Shown here in pieces: positions 7,503 through 13,058 of a stretch of 19,466 bases of DNA; positions within the stretch are counted from its first letter, which is position 1, and each line of letters begins with the position of its first letter. The notes beneath the pieces are model-generated. The model was given only the letters and a program-made list of their open reading frames with translations, was not told the DNA's origin and ran no database searches. The translations under genes and the position numbers were made by a program. Source of the DNA: an uncultured Clostridia bacterium (GTDB lineage: Bacteria > Bacillota > Clostridia > Peptostreptococcales > Anaerovoracaceae); assembly GCA_937928455.1 (NCBI GenBank), contig CALFUG010000110.1:1-19466 (forward strand), given 5' to 3'.

Positions 7503-7838
7503 CTAGTTTTTCTCCTTAAGAGTAACACCCACATGACTGGATCTCTTAAGGATCTTCGATGCTCTACCTTGTGCACCAGCTCTCCATCTTTTCATGGTTG
7601 GTCCCTGATGAGCATATACTTCAGCAACGTATAGGTTGTCCGGATTAAGGTCAAAGTTGTTTTCTGCATTGGCTGCCGCAGATTTTACAACTTTCTCTAC
7701 AATTTGTGATCCCTTACCGGGCGTGAATTTCAATATGGTTAATGCCTCACCTAAGTCCTTACCTCGCACCAGATCTGCCACTGGCTTTAGTTTGATCGGA
7801 GACATTCTCACATATTTTGCAACTGCTTTTGCTTCCAT
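7503..7838 (-). CDS. rplV: 50S ribosomal protein L22
   Basis: L22 lines the nascent-peptide exit tunnel and, with L4, forms its constriction; changes in its loop confer macrolide resistance in other bacteria. The product is 111 residues from the ATG at 7838, beginning MEAKAVAKYVRMSPIKLKPV, the canonical L22 start. A longer reading from the ATG at 7847 adds three residues, but there AAAGGAG abuts the start codon, while its spacing to 7838 is 9 nt. The tunnel hairpin lies around residues 77-100 (HQGPTMKRWRAGAQGRASKI) and looks normal. Confidence 0.97.
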   Translation of the reverse strand: MEAKAVAKYVRMSPIKLKPVADLVRGKDLGEALTILKFTPGKGSQIVEKVVKSAAANAENNFDLNPDNLYVAEVYAHQGPTMKRWRAGAQGRASKILKRSSHVGVTLKEKN

Positions 7839-7856
7839 TTTTGTCATCTCCTTTCA

Positions 7857-8135
7857 CTACTTCTTTTTGGTGGACTTATCTGCAGCATGTCCTCGATAGG
7901 TTCGAGTTGGAGCGAATTCGCCCAATCGATGTCCTACCATATCTTCTGTGATATAGACCGGCACATGCTTTTTCCCGTCATGCACCGCGATGGTGTGTCC
8001 TACCATTTGTGGGAAAATGGTGGATGGTCTTGACCAGGTCTTAATGACTTTCTTATCGTTGGCTGCATTCATTTCGTCCACTTTTTTCAGCAGCCTGGCG
8101 TTTACGAAAGGACCTTTTTTTAGTGATCTGCCCAT
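7857..8135 (-). CDS. rpsS: 30S ribosomal protein S19
   Basis: S19 lies in the small-subunit head and contacts the A-site finger and S13. The 92-residue product starts MGRSLKKGPFVNARLLKKV and carries the conserved GHTIAVHDGKKHVPVYITED and GHRLGEFAPTRTYRGH stretches. Length is normal. AGGAGCATAGATA precedes the ATG at 8135. It is flanked by rplB and rplV in the usual S10 operon order. Confidence 0.98.
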   Translation of the reverse strand: MGRSLKKGPFVNARLLKKVDEMNAANDKKVIKTWSRPSTIFPQMVGHTIAVHDGKKHVPVYITEDMVGHRLGEFAPTRTYRGHAADKSTKKK

Positions 8136-8151
8136 TATCTATGCTCCTTCC

Positions 8152-8985
8152 TTATTTCTCATTTCTCTTTTTGACGATGTACTGATTTGAAGGCTTGTTC
8201 TTTTTCCTGGTCTTATAACCCAAAGCAGGTTTCCCCCAGGGAGTCACCGGGCTCACACGTCCGATTCCCGTCTTTCCTTCTCCACCGCCATGAGGGTGGT
8301 CGTTGGGGTTCATAACAGATCCTCGAACCGTTGGCCGTATACCCATATGTCTTTTTCGTCCCGCCTTACCAATTTGGATGTTGCCATGGTCTATGTTTCC
8401 CACTTCTCCAATGGTGGCACGACACTCGATTCGGATTTTTCGAACTTCTCCAGAAGGAAGTCTCACTTGTGCATAATCGTCTTCCTTGGCCATCAGTTGC
8501 GCTCCATTCCCTGCGGAACGTACCAACTGGCCACCTTTTCCCGTTTTCATCTCGATGTTATGAATCATGGTTCCCACCGGGATATTTGCCAGAGGAAGAG
8601 CATTCCCCACCTTGATGTCGGAGCCGGCTCCGGAGTATATCACATCACCCACGGATAATTTGTTGGGGGCCAGGATATATCTCTTTTCACCATCTGCATA
8701 CACAATCAGTGCAATGTTTGCGCTTCGGTTGGGATCGTACTCGATGGCTACCACGTTGCCGGGCACGCCATCCTTATTTCTCTTAAAGTCAATGATTCGA
8801 TATTTGGGACGATAACCGCCACCTCGATGTCTTACGGTGATTTTGCCTCTGGAATTTCTTCCGGAATGCTTTTTCAAAGTCACCGTTAACGATCTTTCCG
8901 GCGAATCCTTGGTGATCTCCTCGAAAGTGGAAACCGTCATTCCTCTCAAGCCAGGAGTTGTCGGATTGTATTTTCTGATTCCCAT
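8152..8985 (-). CDS. rplB: 50S ribosomal protein L2
   Basis: L2 is among the most conserved large-subunit proteins and is required for subunit joining and peptidyl-transferase activity. The 277-residue product has the two L2 domains: GRNSRGKITVRHRGGGYRPK and YRIIDFKRNKDGVPG near the N terminus, then the HPHGGGEG motif at residues 230-237 containing the conserved histidine region, followed by GKPALGYKTRKKNKPSNQ. AGGAGGAAAAGGAAT precedes the ATG at 8985. No irregularity was seen. Confidence 0.98.
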   Translation of the reverse strand: MGIRKYNPTTPGLRGMTVSTFEEITKDSPERSLTVTLKKHSGRNSRGKITVRHRGGGYRPKYRIIDFKRNKDGVPGNVVAIEYDPNRSANIALIVYADGEKRYILAPNKLSVGDVIYSGAGSDIKVGNALPLANIPVGTMIHNIEMKTGKGGQLVRSAGNGAQLMAKEDDYAQVRLPSGEVRKIRIECRATIGEVGNIDHGNIQIGKAGRKRHMGIRPTVRGSVMNPNDHPHGGGEGKTGIGRVSPVTPWGKPALGYKTRKKNKPSNQYIVKKRNEK

Positions 8986-9004
8986 ATTCCTTTTCCTCCT
9001 ATTC

Positions 9005-9295
9005 TTATAGTCCTTGGAAGAATTCGATTTCCTTACTCTTTGGAGTAAGGGTCACAACTGCCTTTTTCGAGGCGGAAGTGGTGCCTACATTTCTTCCCAT
9101 TCTCTTCACTTTACCGTTTACATTCATAATATTCACTTTGGACACTTCCACACCGAAGATTTCCTCGATGGCTTCCTTGACCTGGGTTTTATTGGCATCT
9201 CTTGCCACTTGGAATGTATATTTCTTCTTATGAGCCTCATCCATACTCATTTCCGAGATGATGGGCTTAATGATTACATCGTAAGGGGTTCTCAT
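9005..9295 (-). CDS. rplW: 50S ribosomal protein L23
   Basis: L23 sits at the tunnel exit and is the docking point for trigger factor and SRP. The 96-residue product contains PYDVIIKPIISEMSMDEAHK at the N terminus, then KKYTFQVARDANKTQVKEAI and VNIMNVNGKVKRMGRNVG, which fit the family. The ATG at 9295 shares its A with the rplD stop (TAATG). GGAGGTGTATTCC lies in the end of rplD, so L4 and L23 translation is probably coupled. Confidence 0.97.
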   Translation of the reverse strand: MRTPYDVIIKPIISEMSMDEAHKKKYTFQVARDANKTQVKEAIEEIFGVEVSKVNIMNVNGKVKRMGRNVGTTSASKKAVVTLTPKSKEIEFFQGL

Positions 9296-9918
9296 TAGGA
9301 ATACACCTCCTCAATCTTCTTTACCGCTTCTTTGGTCACAATGAAGCTGGTGTAGTTGATGATCTCATATACGTTCATAGTAGATACCAACGCGGTGCGA
9401 ACACCAGGAATGTTGGCGGCTGAACGTACAACCTGATCGTCCTTGTCAGCCATTACAATCAATACTTTCTTTGCTGCATTGATATTGCTCAGTACCTGAA
9501 TCATCTCCTTGGTCTTGGGCTCGCTAAAGGCCAGCTCTTCTAATACAATGATTTCATTTTCCTGAACCTTGGAAGACAGAGCGGATTTCATGGCCAGTCT
9601 TCGCATCTTTTTGGGCACCGTGTAGCTGTAGTCTCTGGGCTTGGGTGCAAATACGATTCCACCGCCTATTTGCGAAGGATCCGTGGAGCTTCCCTGTCTG
9701 TGTCGACCGGTTCCCTTTTGACGGAAAGGCTTTCTACCGCCTCCTCGTACTTCACCTCGGGTTTTTGCCGACTGGGTTCCCTGTCTTTGATTGGCCAAAT
9801 AGTTTTTGACCATTTCGTGAACTGCATATTTATTAGGCTCTATGCCGAAAATTTCATCTTTTAAATCGATGGTTCCGGTTTCTTTGCCGTTCATATCAAG
9901 CACTTTTACAGTTGCCAT
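9295..9918 (-). CDS. rplD: 50S ribosomal protein L4
   Basis: L4 is an early assembly protein whose extended loop reaches the exit tunnel; in E. coli it also represses the S10 operon through the leader RNA. The 207-residue product has the loop at about residues 45-95, including GGGRKPFRQKGTGRHRQG, and the globular YTVPKKMRRLAMKSALSSKV segment. GGAGGTAGTACGAA precedes the ATG at 9918. Autoregulation by L4 is not assured in Firmicutes, but the structured leader before rpsJ makes it worth testing here. Confidence 0.98.
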   Translation of the reverse strand: MATVKVLDMNGKETGTIDLKDEIFGIEPNKYAVHEMVKNYLANQRQGTQSAKTRGEVRGGGRKPFRQKGTGRHRQGSSTDPSQIGGGIVFAPKPRDYSYTVPKKMRRLAMKSALSSKVQENEIIVLEELAFSEPKTKEMIQVLSNINAAKKVLIVMADKDDQVVRSAANIPGVRTALVSTMNVYEIINYTSFIVTKEAVKKIEEVYS

Positions 9919-9947
9919 TTCGTACTACCTCCTTTCTCCTGTCCTCT

Positions 9948-10580
9948 TTATTTGTCTTGACCTTTTACCGCGTATTGGATGCGCAGGAGACCACCTTTCG
10001 GTCCCGGAACTGCACCTTTCACCAGTAAAAGGTTCCTATCTTCAATAACTTTTACCAAAACCACGTTTTGAACCGTAACGGTTTCCCGTCCCATTCTTCC
10101 CGGGCCTGCGTTTCCTTTAAAAACTCTGGAGGGGTACGTACCGGCTGCCAGTGCGCCACCCAATCTTTTGTGCTTGGAACCATGAGTCATGGGGCCTCTG
10201 TGATGGTTGTGTCTCTTAATGTTTCCCTGGGTTCCTTTTCCTTTGGAAATACCCGTCACATCCAGCTTTTTACCTTCTTCAAACTCTTGAACCGTCATAA
10301 CCTGACCCACTTCGTAGGAATCTCCCGGATCGGGAGTAAACTCCACCAAATGCTTTTTTAACACCCCACTCTTTTGGAAATGGCCTGTCATAGGCTTATT
10401 GACTCTCTGTGGTTTGGCATCCTGGAATCCTACCTGAACCGCATCGTAGCCATCGGTTTCCACTGTCTTAATTTGGGTGACCGTTTGTGGCCCCGCTTCA
10501 ATCACCGTTACGGGAATCACTTCTCCCAACTCGGTGAATACTTGGGTCATTCCGACTTTCTTTCCTAATATGATCTTCAT
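9948..10580 (-). CDS. rplC: 50S ribosomal protein L3
   Basis: L3 initiates large-subunit assembly and approaches the peptidyl-transferase centre with its loop. The 210-residue product starts MKIILGKKVGMTQVFTELGE and contains HNHHRGPMTHGSKHKRLGGA and AGPGRMGRETVTVQNV, typical of bacterial L3. AAAGGAG lies about 11 nt before the ATG at 10580. Unlike the other gaps in this operon, the gap to the upstream rpsJ is 100 bp and contains two hairpins, described separately. Confidence 0.98.
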   Translation of the reverse strand: MKIILGKKVGMTQVFTELGEVIPVTVIEAGPQTVTQIKTVETDGYDAVQVGFQDAKPQRVNKPMTGHFQKSGVLKKHLVEFTPDPGDSYEVGQVMTVQEFEEGKKLDVTGISKGKGTQGNIKRHNHHRGPMTHGSKHKRLGGALAAGTYPSRVFKGNAGPGRMGRETVTVQNVVLVKVIEDRNLLLVKGAVPGPKGGLLRIQYAVKGQDK

Positions 10581-10610
10581 CGTCTATTTTTCTCCTTTTC
10601 TCTTACAGCG

Positions 10611-10654
10611 GATCACTCTTACCATAGAATGATCATACTAAGGGGAGTACCCTT
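10611..10654 (-). promoter_or_regulatory. Two tandem hairpins between rpsJ and rplC
   Basis: In the minus-strand RNA, GAUCAUUCU and AGAGUGAUC can pair around the loop AUGGUA (10611-10634), a nine-pair stem including one U-G pair. Just upstream in the transcript, AAGGG and CCCUU pair around UACUC (10640-10654). Neither is followed by a U-run, so they are not intrinsic terminators. They lie in the longest untranslated gap inside the operon (100 bp). An RNA-processing site, a transcript-stability element or a ribosomal-protein binding site are possible roles; this is inference. Confidence 0.55.
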
Positions 10655-10680
10655 ACTTATCTGCATATTTTCGGTGAACT

Positions 10681-10992
10681 CTACAACTTGATTTCGATAT
10701 CCACACCAGCGGGGAGCTCCAGCTTCGTTAAAGCATCCGTGGTCTTTCCCGTTGCGTTGGTGATATCAATCAACCTTTTGTGGGTTCTTTGTTCAAACTG
10801 TTCTCTGGAATCCTTGTACTTGTGTACCGCACGGATTACCGTTACCACTTCTCTCTCCGTAGGGAGCGGAATGGGCCCGGATACATCGGCACCGGTCTTC
10901 TTGGCTGTTTCCACGATTTTTGCCGCGGACTGATCCAATAAAGCATGATCATAGGCTTTTAGTCTGATTCGGATCTTTTGTAATTCGCTCAT
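10681..10992 (-). CDS. rpsJ: 30S ribosomal protein S10
   Basis: S10 is a small-subunit head protein that also acts with NusB in transcription antitermination. The start is the ATG at 10992, giving 103 residues beginning MSELQKIRIRLKAYDHALLD. The frame extends 16 codons further upstream without a stop, but GGAGGAAGAAA directly precedes the ATG at 10992 and the family starts here. Conserved segments include TGADVSGPIPLPTEREVVTV and the FEQRTHKRLIDI stretch. It is the first gene of the superoperon, preceded by a leader of about 235 nt with hairpins and a strong promoter. Confidence 0.98.
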   Translation of the reverse strand: MSELQKIRIRLKAYDHALLDQSAAKIVETAKKTGADVSGPIPLPTEREVVTVIRAVHKYKDSREQFEQRTHKRLIDITNATGKTTDALTKLELPAGVDIEIKL

Positions 10993-11012
10993 TTTCTTCC
11001 TCCTAAATAGTT

Positions 11013-11040
11013 TTGTACGATTTTCGCTATTCTTGTACAA
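11013..11040 (-). repeat. Leader hairpin B (TTGTAC/GTACAA arms), copy of hairpin A
   Basis: The arms TTGTAC and GTACAA enclose a 16-nt loop containing AGCGAAA on the minus strand. It resembles hairpin A at 11064-11094: comparing 11014-11039 with 11066-11092 gives about 20 identities over 27 aligned positions, conserving TGTACAA, AGCGAAA and GTACA. The two units are 52 bp apart, which suggests a duplication or two binding sites for the same ligand. Confidence 0.6.
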
Positions 11041-11063
11041 GGGGATTTATCCTTTGTTTTCAA

Positions 11064-11094
11064 CGTGTACAGCGTTTCGCTTGCTTTGTACACG
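11064..11094 (-). repeat. Leader hairpin A (CGTGTACA/TGTACACG arms)
   Basis: An eight-pair perfect stem, CGTGTACA against TGTACACG, encloses a 15-nt loop containing AGCGAAA on the minus strand. It shares arm and loop sequences with hairpin B. Because TGTACA is self-complementary, arms of A and B could also pair with each other, giving alternative folds near the ribosome binding site. Whether it works as RNA or as a DNA operator cannot be told from sequence. Confidence 0.6.
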
Positions 11095-11108
11095 GTCCCG
11101 TGTGTTTC

Positions 11109-11213
11109 CTATTTCTTTTCACAGAACAAAACGTGGTTCACCCCTTCGCCCCCGTCAAGCAGGGACAATTCTCCGCGGAAATTACCTGATAGCTCAGCAA
11201 CTTCCCGCATCAT
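11109..11213 (-). CDS. Possible 34-residue leader peptide ORF
   Basis: Inside the S10 leader, the minus strand has two adjacent ATG codons (11213 and 11210) opening a 34-codon frame that begins MMREVAELSGNFRG, continues through LLDGGEGVNH and ends CEKK before TAG. The amino-acid composition looks protein-like rather than random, but no good ribosome binding site is visible: the only purine run, GAGG, falls at the predicted transcription start. The ORF overlaps the long stem-loop at 11175-11208, so ribosome occupancy would disrupt that fold. I do not recognise the peptide. It may be a leader peptide or simply an open stretch in a structured RNA. Confidence 0.3.
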   Translation of the reverse strand: MMREVAELSGNFRGELSLLDGGEGVNHVLFCEKK

Positions 11214-11233
11214 CGCTATAAGCAAGCCTCTAC

Positions 11234-11262
11234 AATATATAACAGCGAAAAACAGATTGCAA
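11234..11262 (-). promoter_or_regulatory. Predicted vegetative promoter of the S10 superoperon
   Basis: On the minus strand TTGCAA (11257-11262) and TATATT (11234-11239) are separated by exactly 17 bp, a near-consensus housekeeping-sigma promoter. Three A-tracts on the transcribed-sense strand directly upstream (T-runs at 11266-11272, 11277-11282 and 11285-11291 on the plus strand) are centred about 10 bp apart, as in UP elements or bent DNA. The expected start is near 11227. No tuf or other str-operon gene lies upstream, so this promoter probably drives all the ribosomal genes in the window. Confidence 0.8.
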
Positions 11263-11333
11263 GGCTTTTTTTAAGCTTTTTTCATTTTTTTAAGTTGTGC
11301 ACAGGCGAAAGTCCATATTTTCAACGACTACAC

Positions 11334-11365
11334 CAGTTATCAACTGAACACGCATCCGTGTGTTC
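11334..11365. repeat. Two inverted repeats upstream of the S10 promoter
   Basis: CAGTTATCAACTG (11334-11346) is a perfect five-base inverted repeat around ATC. It abuts GAACAC-GCATCCGT-GTGTTC (11346-11365), a six-base inverted repeat. Both lie between the terminator of the upstream operon and the A-tracts of the S10 promoter. They could be protein-binding sites or chance; no known operator was recognised. The rest of the 11292-11399 stretch shows nothing definite. Confidence 0.3.
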
Positions 11366-11399
11366 CATTTTCACCTTATTACCAATATCGCGGTTAAAT

Positions 11400-11448
11400 A
11401 AAAAACCGTTCCAAACATCTCTATATAAATAGAAAGGAACGGTTTTTT
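11400..11448 (-). terminator. Rho-independent terminator of the psuK-psuG-LUD operon
   Basis: AAAAAACCGTTCC (11400-11412) and GGAACGGTTTTTT (11436-11448) form a 13-pair stem whose minus-strand transcript ends in a U-run (TTTTTT, then ATTT). The loop contains a small inner stem TCTAT/ATAGA. It lies 45 bp past the stop of the LUD gene and insulates it from the S10 promoter. The A-run on the other arm means it could also stop plus-strand transcription. Confidence 0.92.
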
Positions 11449-11493
11449 TAGAATCACCATACCACTATTGTTGATATAACATGATATTACCGA

Positions 11494-12129
11494 TTAATAG
11501 CCCAGATCTTCATCAATCAGAATCACATGAACCCGTCCGGGATTCTGGTTAAACCGATTGGTTACGATGGCGGAGCAGATGGTTTCTTTCGGCAACAAAC
11601 AATCACAACATTTCCCCGTCAATGCACAAGGAGTCTTTTTCCCCAGTCGCGTCGCATTTTTAGGGCATGCCACCTCCTTGACCCGGGTGATGGCATCCTC
11701 CAAGTTATCCGTCAACTTATTTTTCCCCACTAAGACTACCACCTTTTTCGGGCCAAATGTCAATGCCGCAACCCGGTTTCCCGTACCATCAATATTGGCC
11801 AGTTCGCCATCCGTGGTCATGGCATTGGAACTCAAGAAAAATACATCGGAAAGCAGCCCTTGCCGACGTCTTTCATAATTTTCATCCGGATCTTTTGCAG
11901 AATAAGGGTCGATGATAGTAATCTTTCCTTCTTGTTGCAAGATCAGCAATTTATCTCGTAATCCCGTTTCATCTAAAGTCACCGAACCTCCCCAGGAAAC
12001 CACATTTCCCTCCTCCACCAAAGACAGTGCGATTTGGCAGGCCTCCTTACTGGTCTCCGCATAATATCCTTCCATATTTCGTTTCTTCAAATTCTTTAGA
12101 ATAGCATCAATTTTTGCATTCATTTCCAT
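11494..12129 (-). CDS. LUD-domain (LutC-like) protein
   Basis: This is a stand-alone LUD domain protein, the family annotated as lactate utilization protein (LutB/LutC share the fold). Recognisable stretches are WGGSVTLDETGLRDKL, FFLSSNAMTTDGELANIDGT and FGPKKVVVLVGKNKL. The last third has six cysteines (155, 168, 174, 175, 177, 185), including the cluster PCALTGKCCDC, which may bind metal or an Fe-S cluster. The start is the ATG at 12129 (211 residues): an in-frame ATG at 12147 overlaps the psuG stop, but AAAGGAGG lies inside its first codons and is properly spaced only for 12129. The true substrate is unknown. Its position after psuK-psuG suggests a link to ribose or nucleoside breakdown rather than lactate, which is inference. 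Confidence 0.85.
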   Translation of the reverse strand: MEMNAKIDAILKNLKKRNMEGYYAETSKEACQIALSLVEEGNVVSWGGSVTLDETGLRDKLLILQQEGKITIIDPYSAKDPDENYERRRQGLLSDVFFLSSNAMTTDGELANIDGTGNRVAALTFGPKKVVVLVGKNKLTDNLEDAITRVKEVACPKNATRLGKKTPCALTGKCCDCLLPKETICSAIVTNRFNQNPGRVHVILIDEDLGY

Positions 12130-12143
12130 ACCGGCTCCTCCTT

Positions 12144-13058
12144 TCATTTGTTTTCTCTATATGCCTTGGCAATCTCTGCCCCGATTGCTGCATTGTTGAA
12201 CACTAACTGAATATTCGTCTTCAAGCTCTCTCCTGCCGTCAACTCCTTGATTCGGTCTAACAGGTAAGGGGTCACTCTTTTCCCCACTATTTCTTTGGCC
12301 CTGCTTTCTTCTAAAGCCTCCTGTATATAACCATTCATCCTTTGGAATGGAATCTCCCACTTCTCCGGGATGGGACATCCGATTACCACTCCGCCACCCA
12401 GCCCCGTTTTGTACTTGGCACGAATCACCGCCGCTGCATGCCCCGGGTCCCTGAAAGAGTACTCCACGTGGAAACCGCTTTGACGGCTATAAAATGCCGG
12501 GAACTCTCCGGTTTGATATCCAAAAACAGGAACCCCTGCCGTCTCTAAATACTCCAGCGTGGCCCCGATATCCAAAATGGATTTCACTCCGGCACAAACC
12601 ACCACCACATCGGTGGACTTGAGTTCCTCCAAATCCGCCGATATATCAAAAGATTCTCCGGCACCTCGATGAACGCCCCCAATTCCCCCGGTAACGAAAA
12701 TTCGGATGCCTGCTTGGGCCGCTACAATCATGGTGCCCGCTACCGTGGTGGCGCCGTCTCGTTTGTCGGCCAACACCACCGGAAAATCACGGCGGCTTAC
12801 CTTCACCACATCTTTGGCCTGGGCCAGGTATCCGATTTCTTCCGGGGTCAGTCCCACCTTAATACGGCCTTGTAAGATGCCAATGGTGGCAGGAACCACT
12901 CCCTTATCTTGAATCACCTTCTCCACCTGAAGGGCCGTTTCCACGTTTTGTGGGTAAGGCATTCCGTGGGCAATGATGGTACTCTCTAAAGCCACCACCG
13001 GCTTGCCCAGATCCAAGGCCGTTCTTACATCTGGATGAATATCGATAAACTCACGCAT
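12144..13058 (-). CDS. psuG: Pseudouridine-5'-phosphate glycosidase
   Basis: PsuG cleaves the C-glycosidic bond of pseudouridine 5'-phosphate, giving uracil and ribose 5-phosphate (the reaction is reversible in vitro). The 304-residue product matches the family in length and motifs: ALESTIIAHGMPYPQN at the N terminus and VTGGIGGVHRGAGESFDISA in the centre. Compared with E. coli PsuG, the catalytic residues appear to be present as E25, K86, D138 (metal) and K159 (Schiff base), a consistent offset of 6-7. AAAAAGGAG precedes the ATG at 13058. The gene overlaps the end of the PfkB kinase gene by 8 bp, which places kinase and glycosidase in one operon as in other psuK-psuG pairs. Confidence 0.96.
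   Translation of the reverse strand: MREFIDIHPDVRTALDLGKPVVALESTIIAHGMPYPQNVETALQVEKVIQDKGVVPATIGILQGRIKVGLTPEEIGYLAQAKDVVKVSRRDFPVVLADKRDGATTVAGTMIVAAQAGIRIFVTGGIGGVHRGAGESFDISADLEELKSTDVVVVCAGVKSILDIGATLEYLETAGVPVFGYQTGEFPAFYSRQSGFHVEYSFRDPGHAAAVIRAKYKTGLGGGVVIGCPIPEKWEIPFQRMNGYIQEALEESRAKEIVGKRVTPYLLDRIKELTAGESLKTNIQLVFNNAAIGAEIAKAYRENK

Larger units (their letters stand above)
10993..11227 (-). promoter_or_regulatory. Structured 5' leader of the S10 superoperon
   Basis: From the predicted transcription start near 11227 to the rpsJ start there are about 235 nt. In transcript order they contain a long stem-loop at 11175-11208 (GCGGGAA against TTTCCGC, continuing through TTG/TAA and CTGA/TCAG with single-base bulges), a possible longer-range pairing GTCCC/GGGAC, and two related hairpins at 11064-11094 and 11013-11040. 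The last ends about 10 nt before the rpsJ ribosome binding site. I do not recognise a named leader family. A long leader fits feedback control by a ribosomal protein, but which one is unknown. Confidence 0.6.

Noticed and set aside
10993..11040. Upstream extension of the rpsJ frame by 16 codons
   Set aside because: Covers the ribosome binding site and hairpin B, lacks family similarity; ATG at 10992 has an ideal Shine-Dalgarno.
11033..11274. Plus-strand frames of 62 and 69 codons across the S10 leader
   Set aside because: Opposite a strong minus-strand promoter and structured leader, without plausible start signals; likely products of low stop density.
11293..11303. TTGTGCACA resembling a DnaA box
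   Set aside because: One deviation from the TTWTNCACA consensus, single copy, no AT-rich unwinding region or dnaA/dnaN nearby; no support for an origin.
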